DNA from: Archaeoglobus sp. JdFR-37
Lineage (GTDB): Archaea; Halobacteriota; Archaeoglobi; Archaeoglobales; Archaeoglobaceae
Reading direction: 5' to 3'
Assembly: GCA_002010215.1 (NCBI GenBank)
Contig: MTMY01000047.1
Coordinates: 62,001 to 126,000 of the forward strand
DNA: 64,000 nt
Below the pieces are notes generated by a model that saw nothing but the letters and a program-made list of their open reading frames with translations, did no database searches and was not told the origin of the DNA. The position numbers were made by a program, and so were the translations under genes. This document shows, piece by piece, positions 37,201-44,095 of this stretch (the stretch's first letter is position 1; each line of letters starts with the position of its first letter).

Positions 37201-37788
37201 TCCTCCAAGAAGCTGGAGAAATCGGGCTCCAGATGCATAGCTCACCATCGACATGGCAGGGATGGGTGTAAAACCGATTACTCTGTCAGGTCCGTATCTC
37301 TTAATGGTATAGAGGGTTGATGCGGCTATTATCTCTACTGCTTCATCCCAGTCAGCCCTTCTGAATCCACCCATTCCCCTCTTTTTTACATACTTGTTTC
37401 TGAGCTCAGGATTTTCAACTATGCTCTTCCAAGCTTCAACAGGGTCACCATATTTTGCCTTTGCCTCCCTCCAAAGGTCCAAGAGAGCTCCCCTTATGTA
37501 GGGAAACTTTGGACGGAGTGGGCTGTAAAGGTACCATGATGCGCTAATTCCTCTTTGGCACCCTCTTGGCTCATAATTTGGTATTCCGGGGCTGAAACTG
37601 GGGTAATCTGTAGCTTGAAGCTCCCAAGTTACGATACCATCCTTTACGTAAATCCACCAGCTGCAGCTTCCGGTGCAGTTTGCTCCGTGAGTACTCCTAA
37701 CAACTTTGTCATACTGCCACCTGTTGCGGTAGAATTCCTCCCAGCTCCTTAATTCTGGAGAAAACACATCCTTTATACGTTCTGACAT
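34225..37788 (-). CDS. narG: Respiratory nitrate reductase alpha subunit NarG, cytoplasmic type
   Basis: 1187 residues. The FS0 ligands His34, Cys38, Cys42 (STHGANCTGSCSW) and Cys77 (EPRGCQRG) are present; the molybdenum Asp ligand lies in FYDWYCDLPPASPQIWGEQ, near residue 205. Reduces nitrate to nitrite on a bis-MGD cofactor. There is no twin-arginine or other signal: the protein begins MSERIKDVFSPELRSWEEFY. So it should stay in the cytoplasm like bacterial nNar, unlike most described archaeal NarG. Conservation with bacterial NarG is visibly high through the whole length. ATG overlaps the cytochrome stop (TAATG). Confidence 0.96.
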   Translation of the reverse strand: MSERIKDVFSPELRSWEEFYRNRWQYDKVVRSTHGANCTGSCSWWIYVKDGIVTWELQATDYPSFSPGIPNYEPRGCQRGISASWYLYSPLRPKFPYIRGALLDLWREAKAKYGDPVEAWKSIVENPELRNKYVKKRGMGGFRRADWDEAVEIIAASTLYTIKRYGPDRVIGFTPIPAMSMVSYASGARFLQLLGGVCLSFYDWYCDLPPASPQIWGEQTDVNESADWYNAGFIAIMGSNLNMTRTPDTHYLSEARYRGAKVVVFSPDYSQVSKYADVWVPVEQGHDAAFWMAANHVIMKEFYFEKETPYFLEYAKKYTDMPFLVKLRKDGDVYVPDRFLRASEIEKGEVLENAEWILCVIDDNGEVRIPYGSIGFRWSSIEGKWNLEMKDAVDGEEIDVKLSLMGEETVMVRFYYDEYGESIRGVPAKVVKTKEGEVVVTTVFDLLAAHLGISRGLPGDYPESYDDNKPFTPAWQEKYTKVGRRTVIKIAREWAENGEKTEGRNLAIIGPGLNHWFHNDLNYRAVITALILTGSVGKNGGGLAHYVGQEKVAPVASWAVVAFAQDWVKPPRLQNSPSFYYVHTDQWRYDRCSYIEPVDGDGLPEHTIDYNVKAVRLGWLPFYPQFNENPLKLVEEAQKEGAKSDDEVRKWIVDKLKEGKLKFAIEDPDAEENWPRIWFIWRGNAIGSSPKGHEFFLKHFVGAPNSNVMAREVAKDFVSEVVWRDAPEGKLDLIVDLNFRMDSTAVYSDIVLPAAHWYEKNDIQSTDLHTFINCLGGATSPAWEAKSDWEIFKLIAKKFSELASKHFPKPVKDVIMAPLLHDTPEELTQSDVKDWKLGQCEAIPGKTMPKLIIVERDYANLYKRFITLGPGIKTLGAHGVSWDASDIYEEILNEFPTIEWNGNRYVSLEEDVTVANIILTFAPETNGEISYRGFKNLEKKIGKPLSQIVEPYRSYRITFEDVKAQPKRIITSPVWSGNINDGRTYAPYTLNVEYEIPWRTLSGRQELYLDHPYYLAFYEMLPTFKPKISPRMLDEIEGDEGLILNFITPHGKWSIHSTYYDNLRMLTISRGGQVVWINDEDARTAGINDNDWVEVYNSNGVIVCRAVVSARVPRGMAIMYHAPERTLYIPKSKKTGRRGGVHNSVTRTRLKPILMVGGYAQFSYYFNYWGPTGVNRDTYVVVKKLRR

Positions 37789-38585
37789 TATTTCACCCTC
37801 CCGTAATATATAGCTGCGACAATCATGGCCAGCAGGAAAAGTCCGAGACCTGACATTGGATAGATTGTCGTACTTCTTTCTTTGGATTCAGCAGCTTCCT
37901 TGAAAAATTCGATTAATGCAGCAATTTCATCGTCTGTCAGCCTCTTTCCGGCATAAATATCTTTCATAACCGGAAACTGGAGACTTTTAAGTGCACCGTA
38001 AACTCCCTTATCCCCCAATCTTGTGTAAAGGTCACTGAGGTCTGTTGCAAGACTCCCACCACTAATTCCAGCACTGTTAACAGAGTGGCATGAGATGCAC
38101 GGCGCTCCACCATTTACGAATCTCTTTTTTCCCACAAACAGAGCTTTTCCAAGTTCAGGATCAGATGCAGAAGATGGTACTGGCTCAGGTGTCTTTTCAA
38201 CTGGTGTCTCTTGAATCTCCTGTACTGTCTGAGTTTCTTCAGGTCTTGGTTCAGTTGCGGAGAACTGTTTTAGGTACTCTATTATCTTGACAGCTTCGTC
38301 TTCTGTCACACCCAGATTTGGCATCTGAAATCCGTATTTGGAAATTAACTCCATCTGTATCGGATCATTCTCGGCTGCAAGTTTATCGGGCTCCACTATT
38401 ACTCTTATGAGCCATTCTGTATCTCTTCTGTCGGTTACACCCAGTAAATCAGGCCCTGCAAGGTCACCACCACCGATGGTATGGCATCCTGCACACTTGG
38501 CAGAATACAACTCCTCGCCACTTTGAGCATATACGATATCTAACGTAAATATCAAAAATACAAAAAATATCAGAGACCTCTTCAC
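37788..38585 (-). CDS. Membrane-anchored diheme cytochrome c of the nar operon
   Basis: About 265 residues: signal peptide (VKRSLIFFVFLIFTLDIVYA), first heme CAGCHTIGGGDLAGPDL with a Met in YGFQMPNLG, a Pro/Glu-rich linker, second heme CISCHSVNSAGISGG with a Met in LQFPVMKDI, and a C-terminal anchor. Two class I cytochrome domains on the outside of the membrane. GTG 38585 is chosen because GGGGTGAT lies just upstream. It directly precedes narG (1-bp overlap). It could bring electrons to NOR or take part in nitrite reduction; NarGHI itself does not need it. Confidence 0.85.
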   Translation of the reverse strand: MKRSLIFFVFLIFTLDIVYAQSGEELYSAKCAGCHTIGGGDLAGPDLLGVTDRRDTEWLIRVIVEPDKLAAENDPIQMELISKYGFQMPNLGVTEDEAVKIIEYLKQFSATEPRPEETQTVQEIQETPVEKTPEPVPSSASDPELGKALFVGKKRFVNGGAPCISCHSVNSAGISGGSLATDLSDLYTRLGDKGVYGALKSLQFPVMKDIYAGKRLTDDEIAALIEFFKEAAESKERSTTIYPMSGLGLFLLAMIVAAIYYGRVK

Positions 38586-38611
38586 ATTATCACCCCAGAC
38601 CACCACCAAGT

Positions 38612-38752
38612 TTATTCCCACACTATAGATTTCCACCATCGAGAGCTTTTTTCTTCGGGTAAAACAGATCTGCTGTCGTCAACTAAAAACAGGCGTTCCA
38701 TGACTCTCCACTGGTCTATGGATAGTCTGTGACACATATTTTCCACAATCAT
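38612..38752 (-). CDS. Putative 46-residue leader protein of the nar operon
   Basis: A short frame between the nar promoter and the cytochrome gene: starts MIVENMCHRLSIDQWRVMER and ends SRWWKSIVWE, with stop TAA 27 bp before the cytochrome start. Its ATG lies about 22 bp from the centre of the TATA element at 38771-38778, as for leaderless genes in this genome. It is polar and tryptophan-rich, with no membrane segment or known motif. Coding status is not proven; the sequence could be a leader RNA instead. Confidence 0.45.
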   Translation of the reverse strand: MIVENMCHRLSIDQWRVMERLFLVDDSRSVLPEEKSSRWWKSIVWE

Positions 38753-38770
38753 AAATGATGGTTGGAGAGT

Positions 38771-38778
38771 ATATAAAG
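38771..38778 (-). promoter_or_regulatory. TATA box of the nar operon, with nearby NOR-operator-like half-sites
   Basis: CTTTATAT on the minus strand. Directly upstream, at about 38782-38800, the plus strand reads TTCCCGGAGAATTTCGTAA, which shares TTCCC, AATTT and a CG step with the palindromes near norC, with changed spacing. Resemblance is weak. Confidence 0.4.
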
Positions 38779-38801
38779 TTTTTCCCGGAGAATTTCGTAA
38801 A

Positions 38802-39596
38802 TTAAGACTTACCATATGTAACATAGAGCAGAACCCCTGTGAAAATGGCTCCACCGAGGATGTTTCCTAGAGTGACAGGAATCTGATTCCATATCCACCA
38901 CTGATAAACACTTATGTTGGCTCCAAGCATCATGCCTGTGGGGATTACAAACATATTTACTACAGAGTGTTCAAAGCCCAGAGCGAAAAAAGTCATTATT
39001 GGCAGCCATATGGCGGATATTTTACCAAATGTTGAAGTGGAGACCCAGCTGAAGACTGTACCTAAAGTAACCATCCAGTTACAGAGTATTCCTTTTACAA
39101 AGGCTGCAATCCATCCGTTTATACCGGCTGTCTCGTAAGCCAGTGTTTTTGCCTCTGCAATAGCAATTATCTTGTCTGCAAGAGGAGTCTGCGAGAGTGC
39201 AAACCCCTTTGTTATTGAAATCACCAAAAAGATTCCGTAGAAAACGCTGCCTACAAGATTTGCGATGAAGACCCACCCCCAGTTTCTGAGCAGGTTGTTG
39301 AGGTCAATCTTTCTGTCTGCTGAGGCCATTGGAAGAAGAGCGAAGTTTCCGGTGACAAGTTCGAGGCCAAGTAAAACAATCATTGCAAACCCCACAGGGA
39401 ATACTGCTGCTGACACGAGAGTTGCCGCTCCACCAGAGAAACCGTTTGAGACGGTGAATGCAAAGGATGTGGCATATCCTAAGAATACACCTGAAAGGAA
39501 CCCTCGTATCAGCATGTCCTTCCATTGCAATCCCGCTTTTTTCTCTCCAACCTTGACGGCCTCCCTTACCAGCTCAACAGGTGGTACATAATCCAT
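38802..39596 (-). CDS. Formate/nitrite transporter family channel (FocA/NirC type)
   Basis: 264 residues, six membrane segments in the aquaporin-like FNT fold. Visible are GFLSGVFLGYATSFAFTV, the LVTGNFALLP segment, and GFEHSVVNMFVIPTGMMLG, with the central-pore His. In a nitrate-reducing cluster it most probably exports nitrite made in the cytoplasm. It starts 4 bp after the upstream membrane-protein gene with GGGGGTGAG before the ATG. Formate or acetate transport cannot be excluded. Confidence 0.88.
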   Translation of the reverse strand: MDYVPPVELVREAVKVGEKKAGLQWKDMLIRGFLSGVFLGYATSFAFTVSNGFSGGAATLVSAAVFPVGFAMIVLLGLELVTGNFALLPMASADRKIDLNNLLRNWGWVFIANLVGSVFYGIFLVISITKGFALSQTPLADKIIAIAEAKTLAYETAGINGWIAAFVKGILCNWMVTLGTVFSWVSTSTFGKISAIWLPIMTFFALGFEHSVVNMFVIPTGMMLGANISVYQWWIWNQIPVTLGNILGGAIFTGVLLYVTYGKS

Positions 39597-39600
39597 CCAC

Positions 39601-40284
39601 TCACCCCCTAATGTAAACCCTAAGTTCTGTCAGAAGCCTAGTTAGAACGATGAGTACTATCAAGGCTCCTGCCAGATCAGACATAATATGAGTAAACAGC
39701 AGTCCAAAGTTGGCAGATAATCCTGCAATTGCAATTAGTGTGAACGTTACTATAATTCCCTTCAATGCCTCAATCATGTCCAGAGGCTGCATCATGTGCC
39801 TTTTCATCAATTTTCTATACCTCATTAGAAGTAGAGATGTGGTAAACATCAGCAGGGAGATTATGAGAATGAGAAGTGCTAAGTACCCCATTATACGACC
39901 AGTATCCATCAGACCTTCCAAATGATATATCAACAACCAGTAAATCGAGATGTATGTGAGAACGTCAAGAAAACTTCCGTTTGGAACCACAAAGAATCCT
40001 ACTTTGCTCTTGACACCATAAAGTACTACAATTACTATAGGAATAGACATCACAATTACTCCCTTCATGAGTAGTTTCATCAAAGAGAGGTTTTCTAAGA
40101 GAAAACCGATGGAAACTGTGAAGTATATCAGGCCTAGGAGGATTAGAAGTGCAAATATTCCAAGAGTTATCATCTCCCAGTAGCTGTTTAAAATGGCAAT
40201 TCTCTCCTTATCATAAGAGTATAGGGCCATGAGGGTATAAAGTGATACTACAAGAAGCAGTAGAGGCACAGTCACAAAGTCCAC
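39601..40284 (-). CDS. Uncharacterised polytopic membrane protein in operon with FNT channel
   Basis: About 227 residues with six or seven hydrophobic helices and short loops (e.g. YSYDKERIAILNSYWEM; RYRKLMKRHMMQPLDMIEALKG). I do not recognise the family and see no cofactor ligand set. GTG 40284 is preferred to GTG 40293 because AAGGTGG lies about 6 nt before it. The 4-bp gap to the channel gene suggests the products act together. TATA-like elements occur near 40365 and 40415. Confidence 0.6.
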   Translation of the reverse strand: MDFVTVPLLLLVVSLYTLMALYSYDKERIAILNSYWEMITLGIFALLILLGLIYFTVSIGFLLENLSLMKLLMKGVIVMSIPIVIVVLYGVKSKVGFFVVPNGSFLDVLTYISIYWLLIYHLEGLMDTGRIMGYLALLILIISLLMFTTSLLLMRYRKLMKRHMMQPLDMIEALKGIIVTFTLIAIAGLSANFGLLFTHIMSDLAGALIVLIVLTRLLTELRVYIRG

Positions 40285-40476
40285 GAATCCCACCTTTTTT
40301 CGTTGTCCATCGTATTAACATCGAAATGATATCTAGGAAATTTTCCTCTTTCAGACGAACAACAGTACAATATATCCCCTTGATTAAATTCAGCCGCTAT
40401 GGCTAATCTAATCAACTTTATATCCATCAGGTAGTACCGGATTATAAATAGTTAATAAATTTTTCCCAGTATTTAC

Positions 40477-40486
40477 GTTCATGAAC
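40477..40486. promoter_or_regulatory. Perfect 10-bp palindrome upstream of FNT operon
   Basis: GTTCATGAAC, preceded by TTTTCCCAGTATTTACG, which shares TTCCC and ATTTACG with the norC operators. Both lie in the 216-bp gap between wtpC and the membrane-protein gene. Function unproven. Confidence 0.3.
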
Positions 40487-40500
40487 ATATATTCACGAGG

Positions 40501-41538
40501 TCATGGGGGGATTACATGCACTTTGTTTTTTCTGAAACCAACTTTCACCTCATTTCTAGTTCCCAGTTTTAATTTGTGATATGCATGGTCTGGGATGAGA
40601 GCAGTTACGTATTCAGAGCGAAGTTTCACAACAATCTCGTGCATGCCTCCGGTATTAACTCTCCCGATAATTCTGCCGTGGTAAACATTTCCTTGAAGAG
40701 CTTCTCCTAATGGCTTCCCATCTCTTACAATCATGACATATTCTGGTCTGATACAGAATTCTACTTGATCTCCTGGCTTGAATCCACTATTTGGAGCATA
40801 AACAACTCCTTCACTCCACTCTATTTCAGCCCATTTGTCTGCTTTTCTGACGATTCCATTGAAAACGTTTTCAGCACCCATAAACTCTGCAACAAGCCGG
40901 TTTGCTGGCTTTTCATAAACTTCCTCTGATTTCCCTGTCTGGAATATTCTGCCGTTTATCATCACTGCAATCCTATCAGCGATAAGCAACGCTTCCTTTC
41001 TGTTATGGGTGACGTATATCACAGGAATTTTAAATTCCCTTAAAATTGATCCCATCTCCACGATAAGCCGCTTTCTCATAAATTCGTCAACACTGCTCAT
41101 AGGTTCATCCAGGAGCAGAATTCTTGGCCTGTTGATGAGGGCTCTGGCTAGAGCAACCCTCTGCTTCTCTCCACCACTAAGCTGTTCTACAGGTTTCTCG
41201 AGGAGATGGGATATTCCCAGCATCTCGACGACTTCATCGACCTTACTGTTTCCACCATATGTGAGGTTCTTCCTTACAGTCATATGGGGGAAAAGTGCAA
41301 AATCCTGGAAAACGTAACCAATTTTCCTTTTCTCTGGTGGGAGTACGGAGATATCCTCACCGTCGAGAATTATCCTACCCTCATCCTGCTGGATCAGTCC
41401 CGAAATTATGTTCAGCAGCGTCGTCTTTCCGCTCCCGCTGGGGCCCAGCAAGGCGGTAACTCCCTCAAACTTGGCAGTCACTTCCAGCTTGAAGTTCCCA
41501 AACTTTTTAACCACGCCTTCCAGCTCCAACAACTCCAT
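40501..41538 (-). CDS. wtpC: Molybdate/tungstate ABC transporter ATP-binding protein
   Basis: About 345 residues. Walker A GPSGSGKTTLL near residue 32, Q-loop FQDFALFPHMTVRKNL, signature LSGGEKQRVALARAL, Walker B ILLLDEPMSSVD and the His of VIYVTHNRKEAL. The C-terminal ~110 residues form a TOBE/MOP-like domain that could bind oxyanion and limit uptake. The gene overlaps the permease gene by about 30 bp. Supplies molybdenum for NarG. Confidence 0.88.
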   Translation of the reverse strand: MELLELEGVVKKFGNFKLEVTAKFEGVTALLGPSGSGKTTLLNIISGLIQQDEGRIILDGEDISVLPPEKRKIGYVFQDFALFPHMTVRKNLTYGGNSKVDEVVEMLGISHLLEKPVEQLSGGEKQRVALARALINRPRILLLDEPMSSVDEFMRKRLIVEMGSILREFKIPVIYVTHNRKEALLIADRIAVMINGRIFQTGKSEEVYEKPANRLVAEFMGAENVFNGIVRKADKWAEIEWSEGVVYAPNSGFKPGDQVEFCIRPEYVMIVRDGKPLGEALQGNVYHGRIIGRVNTGGMHEIVVKLRSEYVTALIPDHAYHKLKLGTRNEVKVGFRKNKVHVIPP

Positions 41539-42286
41539 CACCCATAAGCCTGATGGCCACAACAAACAGCAAACTCAACAGCCACAGCATCAAAGCTATT
41601 GGCGCTGCTCTCTCAATACCTCCCCCGAGATATGAAGTGTATAGATATATTGGCAGTGTTTTGGGAAAGTATGCCAGCATGAAAGTAGCACCAAACTCTC
41701 CAATACTTCTAACGAAAGTCATCATTAGCCCGGCAATTATACCGTGTTTGGCAAGGGGGAGGGAGATTCTGATGAATGTTTCAAGTCCGCTCTTCCCCAT
41801 GAGCCTGCTGGCAAACTCAAGTTTCGTATCAACTTCTTCAAATGCCGCTTTAGCGGAAATTATTGTGAAAGGAGATGCAACTGCCAATTGAGCTAACACA
41901 ACAGCAAAGAATGAACGGGTGAGTGGTATCCCCATCTTATCTGCATAACTCCCAACAAGATTGGCTGGAGAGAAGATGGAGAGCAGAAGTAGGCCTGTTA
42001 CTAGCGGTGGGAGTACTATGGGTGATATAATTATAGCCTCAAATAGCCCGTTCCACCTGCTTTCGCTTCTAGCCAGAAAATATGCCAGAGGAACGCCAAG
42101 AATGGCGGAGATGACAGTGGTTAGTGCAGCGGATGATATGGAGACTACGAAAGAATCTATGAGGTCCTTTTCGTAAATGGCTGCAACTGTTGCAGGAGTG
42201 ACATTCATAAGAGCAGCAACAGCAGGAAGAAGGAGATACGCAAGGAGGATTAATGAAAGGTACTTAACCAGCTTTGCAGAAATCAT
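41507..42286 (-). CDS. wtpB: Molybdate/tungstate ABC transporter permease
   Basis: 259 residues with about six membrane helices and the coupling (EAA) loop EEVDTKLEFASRLMGKSGLETF. Its closest families are ModB/WtpB/CysT permeases. It starts 6 bp after the binding-protein gene stop and overlaps the ATPase gene, so the three proteins are made together. Confidence 0.88.
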   Translation of the reverse strand: MISAKLVKYLSLILLAYLLLPAVAALMNVTPATVAAIYEKDLIDSFVVSISSAALTTVISAILGVPLAYFLARSESRWNGLFEAIIISPIVLPPLVTGLLLLSIFSPANLVGSYADKMGIPLTRSFFAVVLAQLAVASPFTIISAKAAFEEVDTKLEFASRLMGKSGLETFIRISLPLAKHGIIAGLMMTFVRSIGEFGATFMLAYFPKTLPIYLYTSYLGGGIERAAPIALMLWLLSLLFVVAIRLMGDGVVGAGRRG

Positions 42287-42292
42287 AACTCT

Positions 42293-43135
42293 TCACCTCC
42301 GCCTGACCATGGTGTTAAAACCGTACTCCCCCAGAATTCTTCGCCCATCCTCTAGCATAAAGCTGACAAAGTCTCTTCCATCCTTGCCCGCCCATTTCGT
42401 TGCTGCAATTCCGTAGAGAATTGCCATCCCTTTATACACCCTCTCTCCAACCTTCACTTCTACCATCCGGTAGAAATCCTGGTAATCTAGGGAACTCAAA
42501 TCAATCTGCTCCGGGAGCGACAGGAAGGGGAGATTGTGGGTTGACGCCATGTTTTTGTAGAGGAAAGCTATGTCGATGGTCCCTGCCTTCAGGTTGGCAA
42601 GCAAATCGGTTTCAAGCCCAAAAACCAGCATTTTTTCGACTAGTTCATCATAAAATTTGCGCCCATAGTATAGCTCGGCCAGCTTCAGCGTGAGAAGAGT
42701 GCGGTAGCCCAGAGGATCGGAAGAAGGGTCGCTTATTCCTGCCTGATAATCCCCGGAAAGTAATAAATCAATCCAGTTTTCCTCTTTGATGTCCACCCCT
42801 CTGTGGGCGATTACGATACTGTTGGATGCGAAGATGGCATAGCTGCTTATAACTTCATCCTTCAGCTCGTCCAGCAGTGAGGCATCGGCGGATATCACAA
42901 CATCCGGCCTTCTGTAACCATCCTTCACAAGGTTGATGATTGTAACCGACCCCTTCGCTTCAGCATAAACATCAATCCCTACTTTTTTCTCAAAGGCCGG
43001 AACGATTCCCTCTTCCATCTCCTTTTGCAGGCTGGCAGCATACATAACTTCAATACTCTTCTTCCCGGAACACCCTATGAGTGCAAAGACAGACGTTAAA
43101 GCTGCAAATTTCATGAAATCCCGGCGTGAAAGCAT
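42293..43135 (-). CDS. wtpA: Molybdate/tungstate-binding lipoprotein with Tat-type signal
   Basis: 280 residues. The N-terminus MLSRRDFMKFAALTSVFALIGC combines a twin-arginine motif (SRRDFMK) and a lipobox cysteine. The mature part has YAASLQKEMEEGIVPAFEKK, SDPSSDPLGYRTLLTLKLAELYYG and EQIDLSSLDYQDFY, which match WtpA rather than short ModA proteins. Binds molybdate/tungstate outside the cell. ATG 43135 is about 27 bp from the shared TATA palindrome at 43157-43167, divergent from tfx. Confidence 0.88.
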   Translation of the reverse strand: MLSRRDFMKFAALTSVFALIGCSGKKSIEVMYAASLQKEMEEGIVPAFEKKVGIDVYAEAKGSVTIINLVKDGYRRPDVVISADASLLDELKDEVISSYAIFASNSIVIAHRGVDIKEENWIDLLLSGDYQAGISDPSSDPLGYRTLLTLKLAELYYGRKFYDELVEKMLVFGLETDLLANLKAGTIDIAFLYKNMASTHNLPFLSLPEQIDLSSLDYQDFYRMVEVKVGERVYKGMAILYGIAATKWAGKDGRDFVSFMLEDGRRILGEYGFNTMVRRR

Positions 43136-43156
43136 CGAAACCTTTAAATTTTTTAC

Positions 43157-43167
43157 CTTAATTTAAG
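43157..43167. promoter_or_regulatory. Shared, near-symmetric TATA element of wtpA and tfx
   Basis: CTTAATTTAAG, nearly identical on both strands, in the 49-bp divergent spacer. Its centre is about 27 bp from the wtpA ATG and 23 bp from the tfx ATG, the leaderless distance for both. Confidence 0.45.
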
Positions 43168-43184
43168 CCTTTTGTTGAATAGAT

Positions 43185-43592
43185 ATGTTTAACAGCACGT
43201 TCCTGACGGAAAGGCAGCTGGAAGTGTATATCAGGAGAAAGAGGGGAGAAAGCCTGGCTAAGATAGCGAAAGAGCTTGGAACTACGAGAAGTAATGTATG
43301 TGCTCTGGAAAAGGCAGCAAGGAGAAATATAGAAAGGGCTTACAACACTATAAAGCTGGTTGAGAGCCTTTTGTATAAATCTGTGGTGACAGTGCCTTCT
43401 GGAACAGATCTCTACGACATTCCAGGTATAATTTACAGAAGAGCTGATGAGTTGGGAATAAAAATTCAGATGAGTGGGCCCATGCTATTAAAGTACATAG
43501 TTGAGCACTGCAGCGATAAACTTAGGAACAGACAGGTTTTGGGAGAGATAACGATAGGTATAGACCAAAATGGCAGCATAGTTGTCCTCTGA
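43185..43592 (+). CDS. tfx: Tfx-family DNA-binding protein
   Basis: 135 residues. Residues about 1-55 are a helix-turn-helix (FLTERQLEVYIRRKRG, ESLAKIAKELGTTRSNVCALEKAA) and residues about 60-135 the Tfx C-terminal domain (VESLLYKSVVTVPSGTDLYDIPGIIYRRADE by blocks). Tfx was described as a regulator of the molybdenum formylmethanofuran dehydrogenase operon in Methanothermobacter (established knowledge). Here it faces the molybdate/tungstate transporter and nar genes, so Mo/W-linked control is a natural inference. Confidence 0.85.
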   Translation: MFNSTFLTERQLEVYIRRKRGESLAKIAKELGTTRSNVCALEKAARRNIERAYNTIKLVESLLYKSVVTVPSGTDLYDIPGIIYRRADELGIKIQMSGPMLLKYIVEHCSDKLRNRQVLGEITIGIDQNGSIVVL

Positions 43593-43660
43593 TTCAGGAA
43601 CTAGCCCGGCAAAAGCAGATAGAAAAGATTTTTCAATGATACTTGAAAGTAAAAAACTCT

Positions 43661-44023
43661 ATGTCTGAAGAGGTAGATCCTTGGAAAGGTTCAAAAATCA
43701 TTCTAGTTGTTCTAATTGTACTTGGCATCGCTTTTGCAGGATGCGGTGAGAAAGGAGGGGAAATCAAATCAACTCCAGAACCGACTCTATCGACTCCAAT
43801 GGGGCCTCTAGAAAGCCAGCAGGAAGTTGCTCAGCAGTTACATGGTAAGGGGACATGCGATATGTGTCATGATGCGCCGACACTGGAAGAAATGCGCTCA
43901 GGAGACCACAAATTTGCATTTGAAAGAGATCCTGACTTGCACAAAAACCTCTGCAGCAAGTGCCATGAGGTTAGCAGCTTTTGTGGAAAGTGCCATCCTG
44001 TTCCAGAGGTTATAAAGGGCTAA
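43661..44023 (+). CDS. Triheme cytochrome c lipoprotein
   Basis: About 120 residues. A hydrophobic segment ends in the lipobox GIAFAGC; then a Thr/Pro linker, and three heme sites CDMCH, CSKCH and CGKCH packed in about 50 residues, with His in GDHKFAF as possible second ligand. Small multiheme lipoproteins of this kind carry electrons outside the cell. It is the last gene of the denitrification island. TTG 43643 is an alternative start; ATG 43661 gives a normal signal peptide. Confidence 0.75.
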   Translation: MSEEVDPWKGSKIILVVLIVLGIAFAGCGEKGGEIKSTPEPTLSTPMGPLESQQEVAQQLHGKGTCDMCHDAPTLEEMRSGDHKFAFERDPDLHKNLCSKCHEVSSFCGKCHPVPEVIKG

Positions 44024-44095
44024 GTGGTTCAAAGAGGCAAATTATTCATAATCCAAATAAAAAATAAAAATCAATTTTTCAGCCTTAAGTCCGTT

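Noticed and set aside
40407..40482. 24-codon minus-strand frame upstream of the FNT operon
   Set aside because: Too short, no ribosome-binding site and A/T-rich promoter-like sequence.
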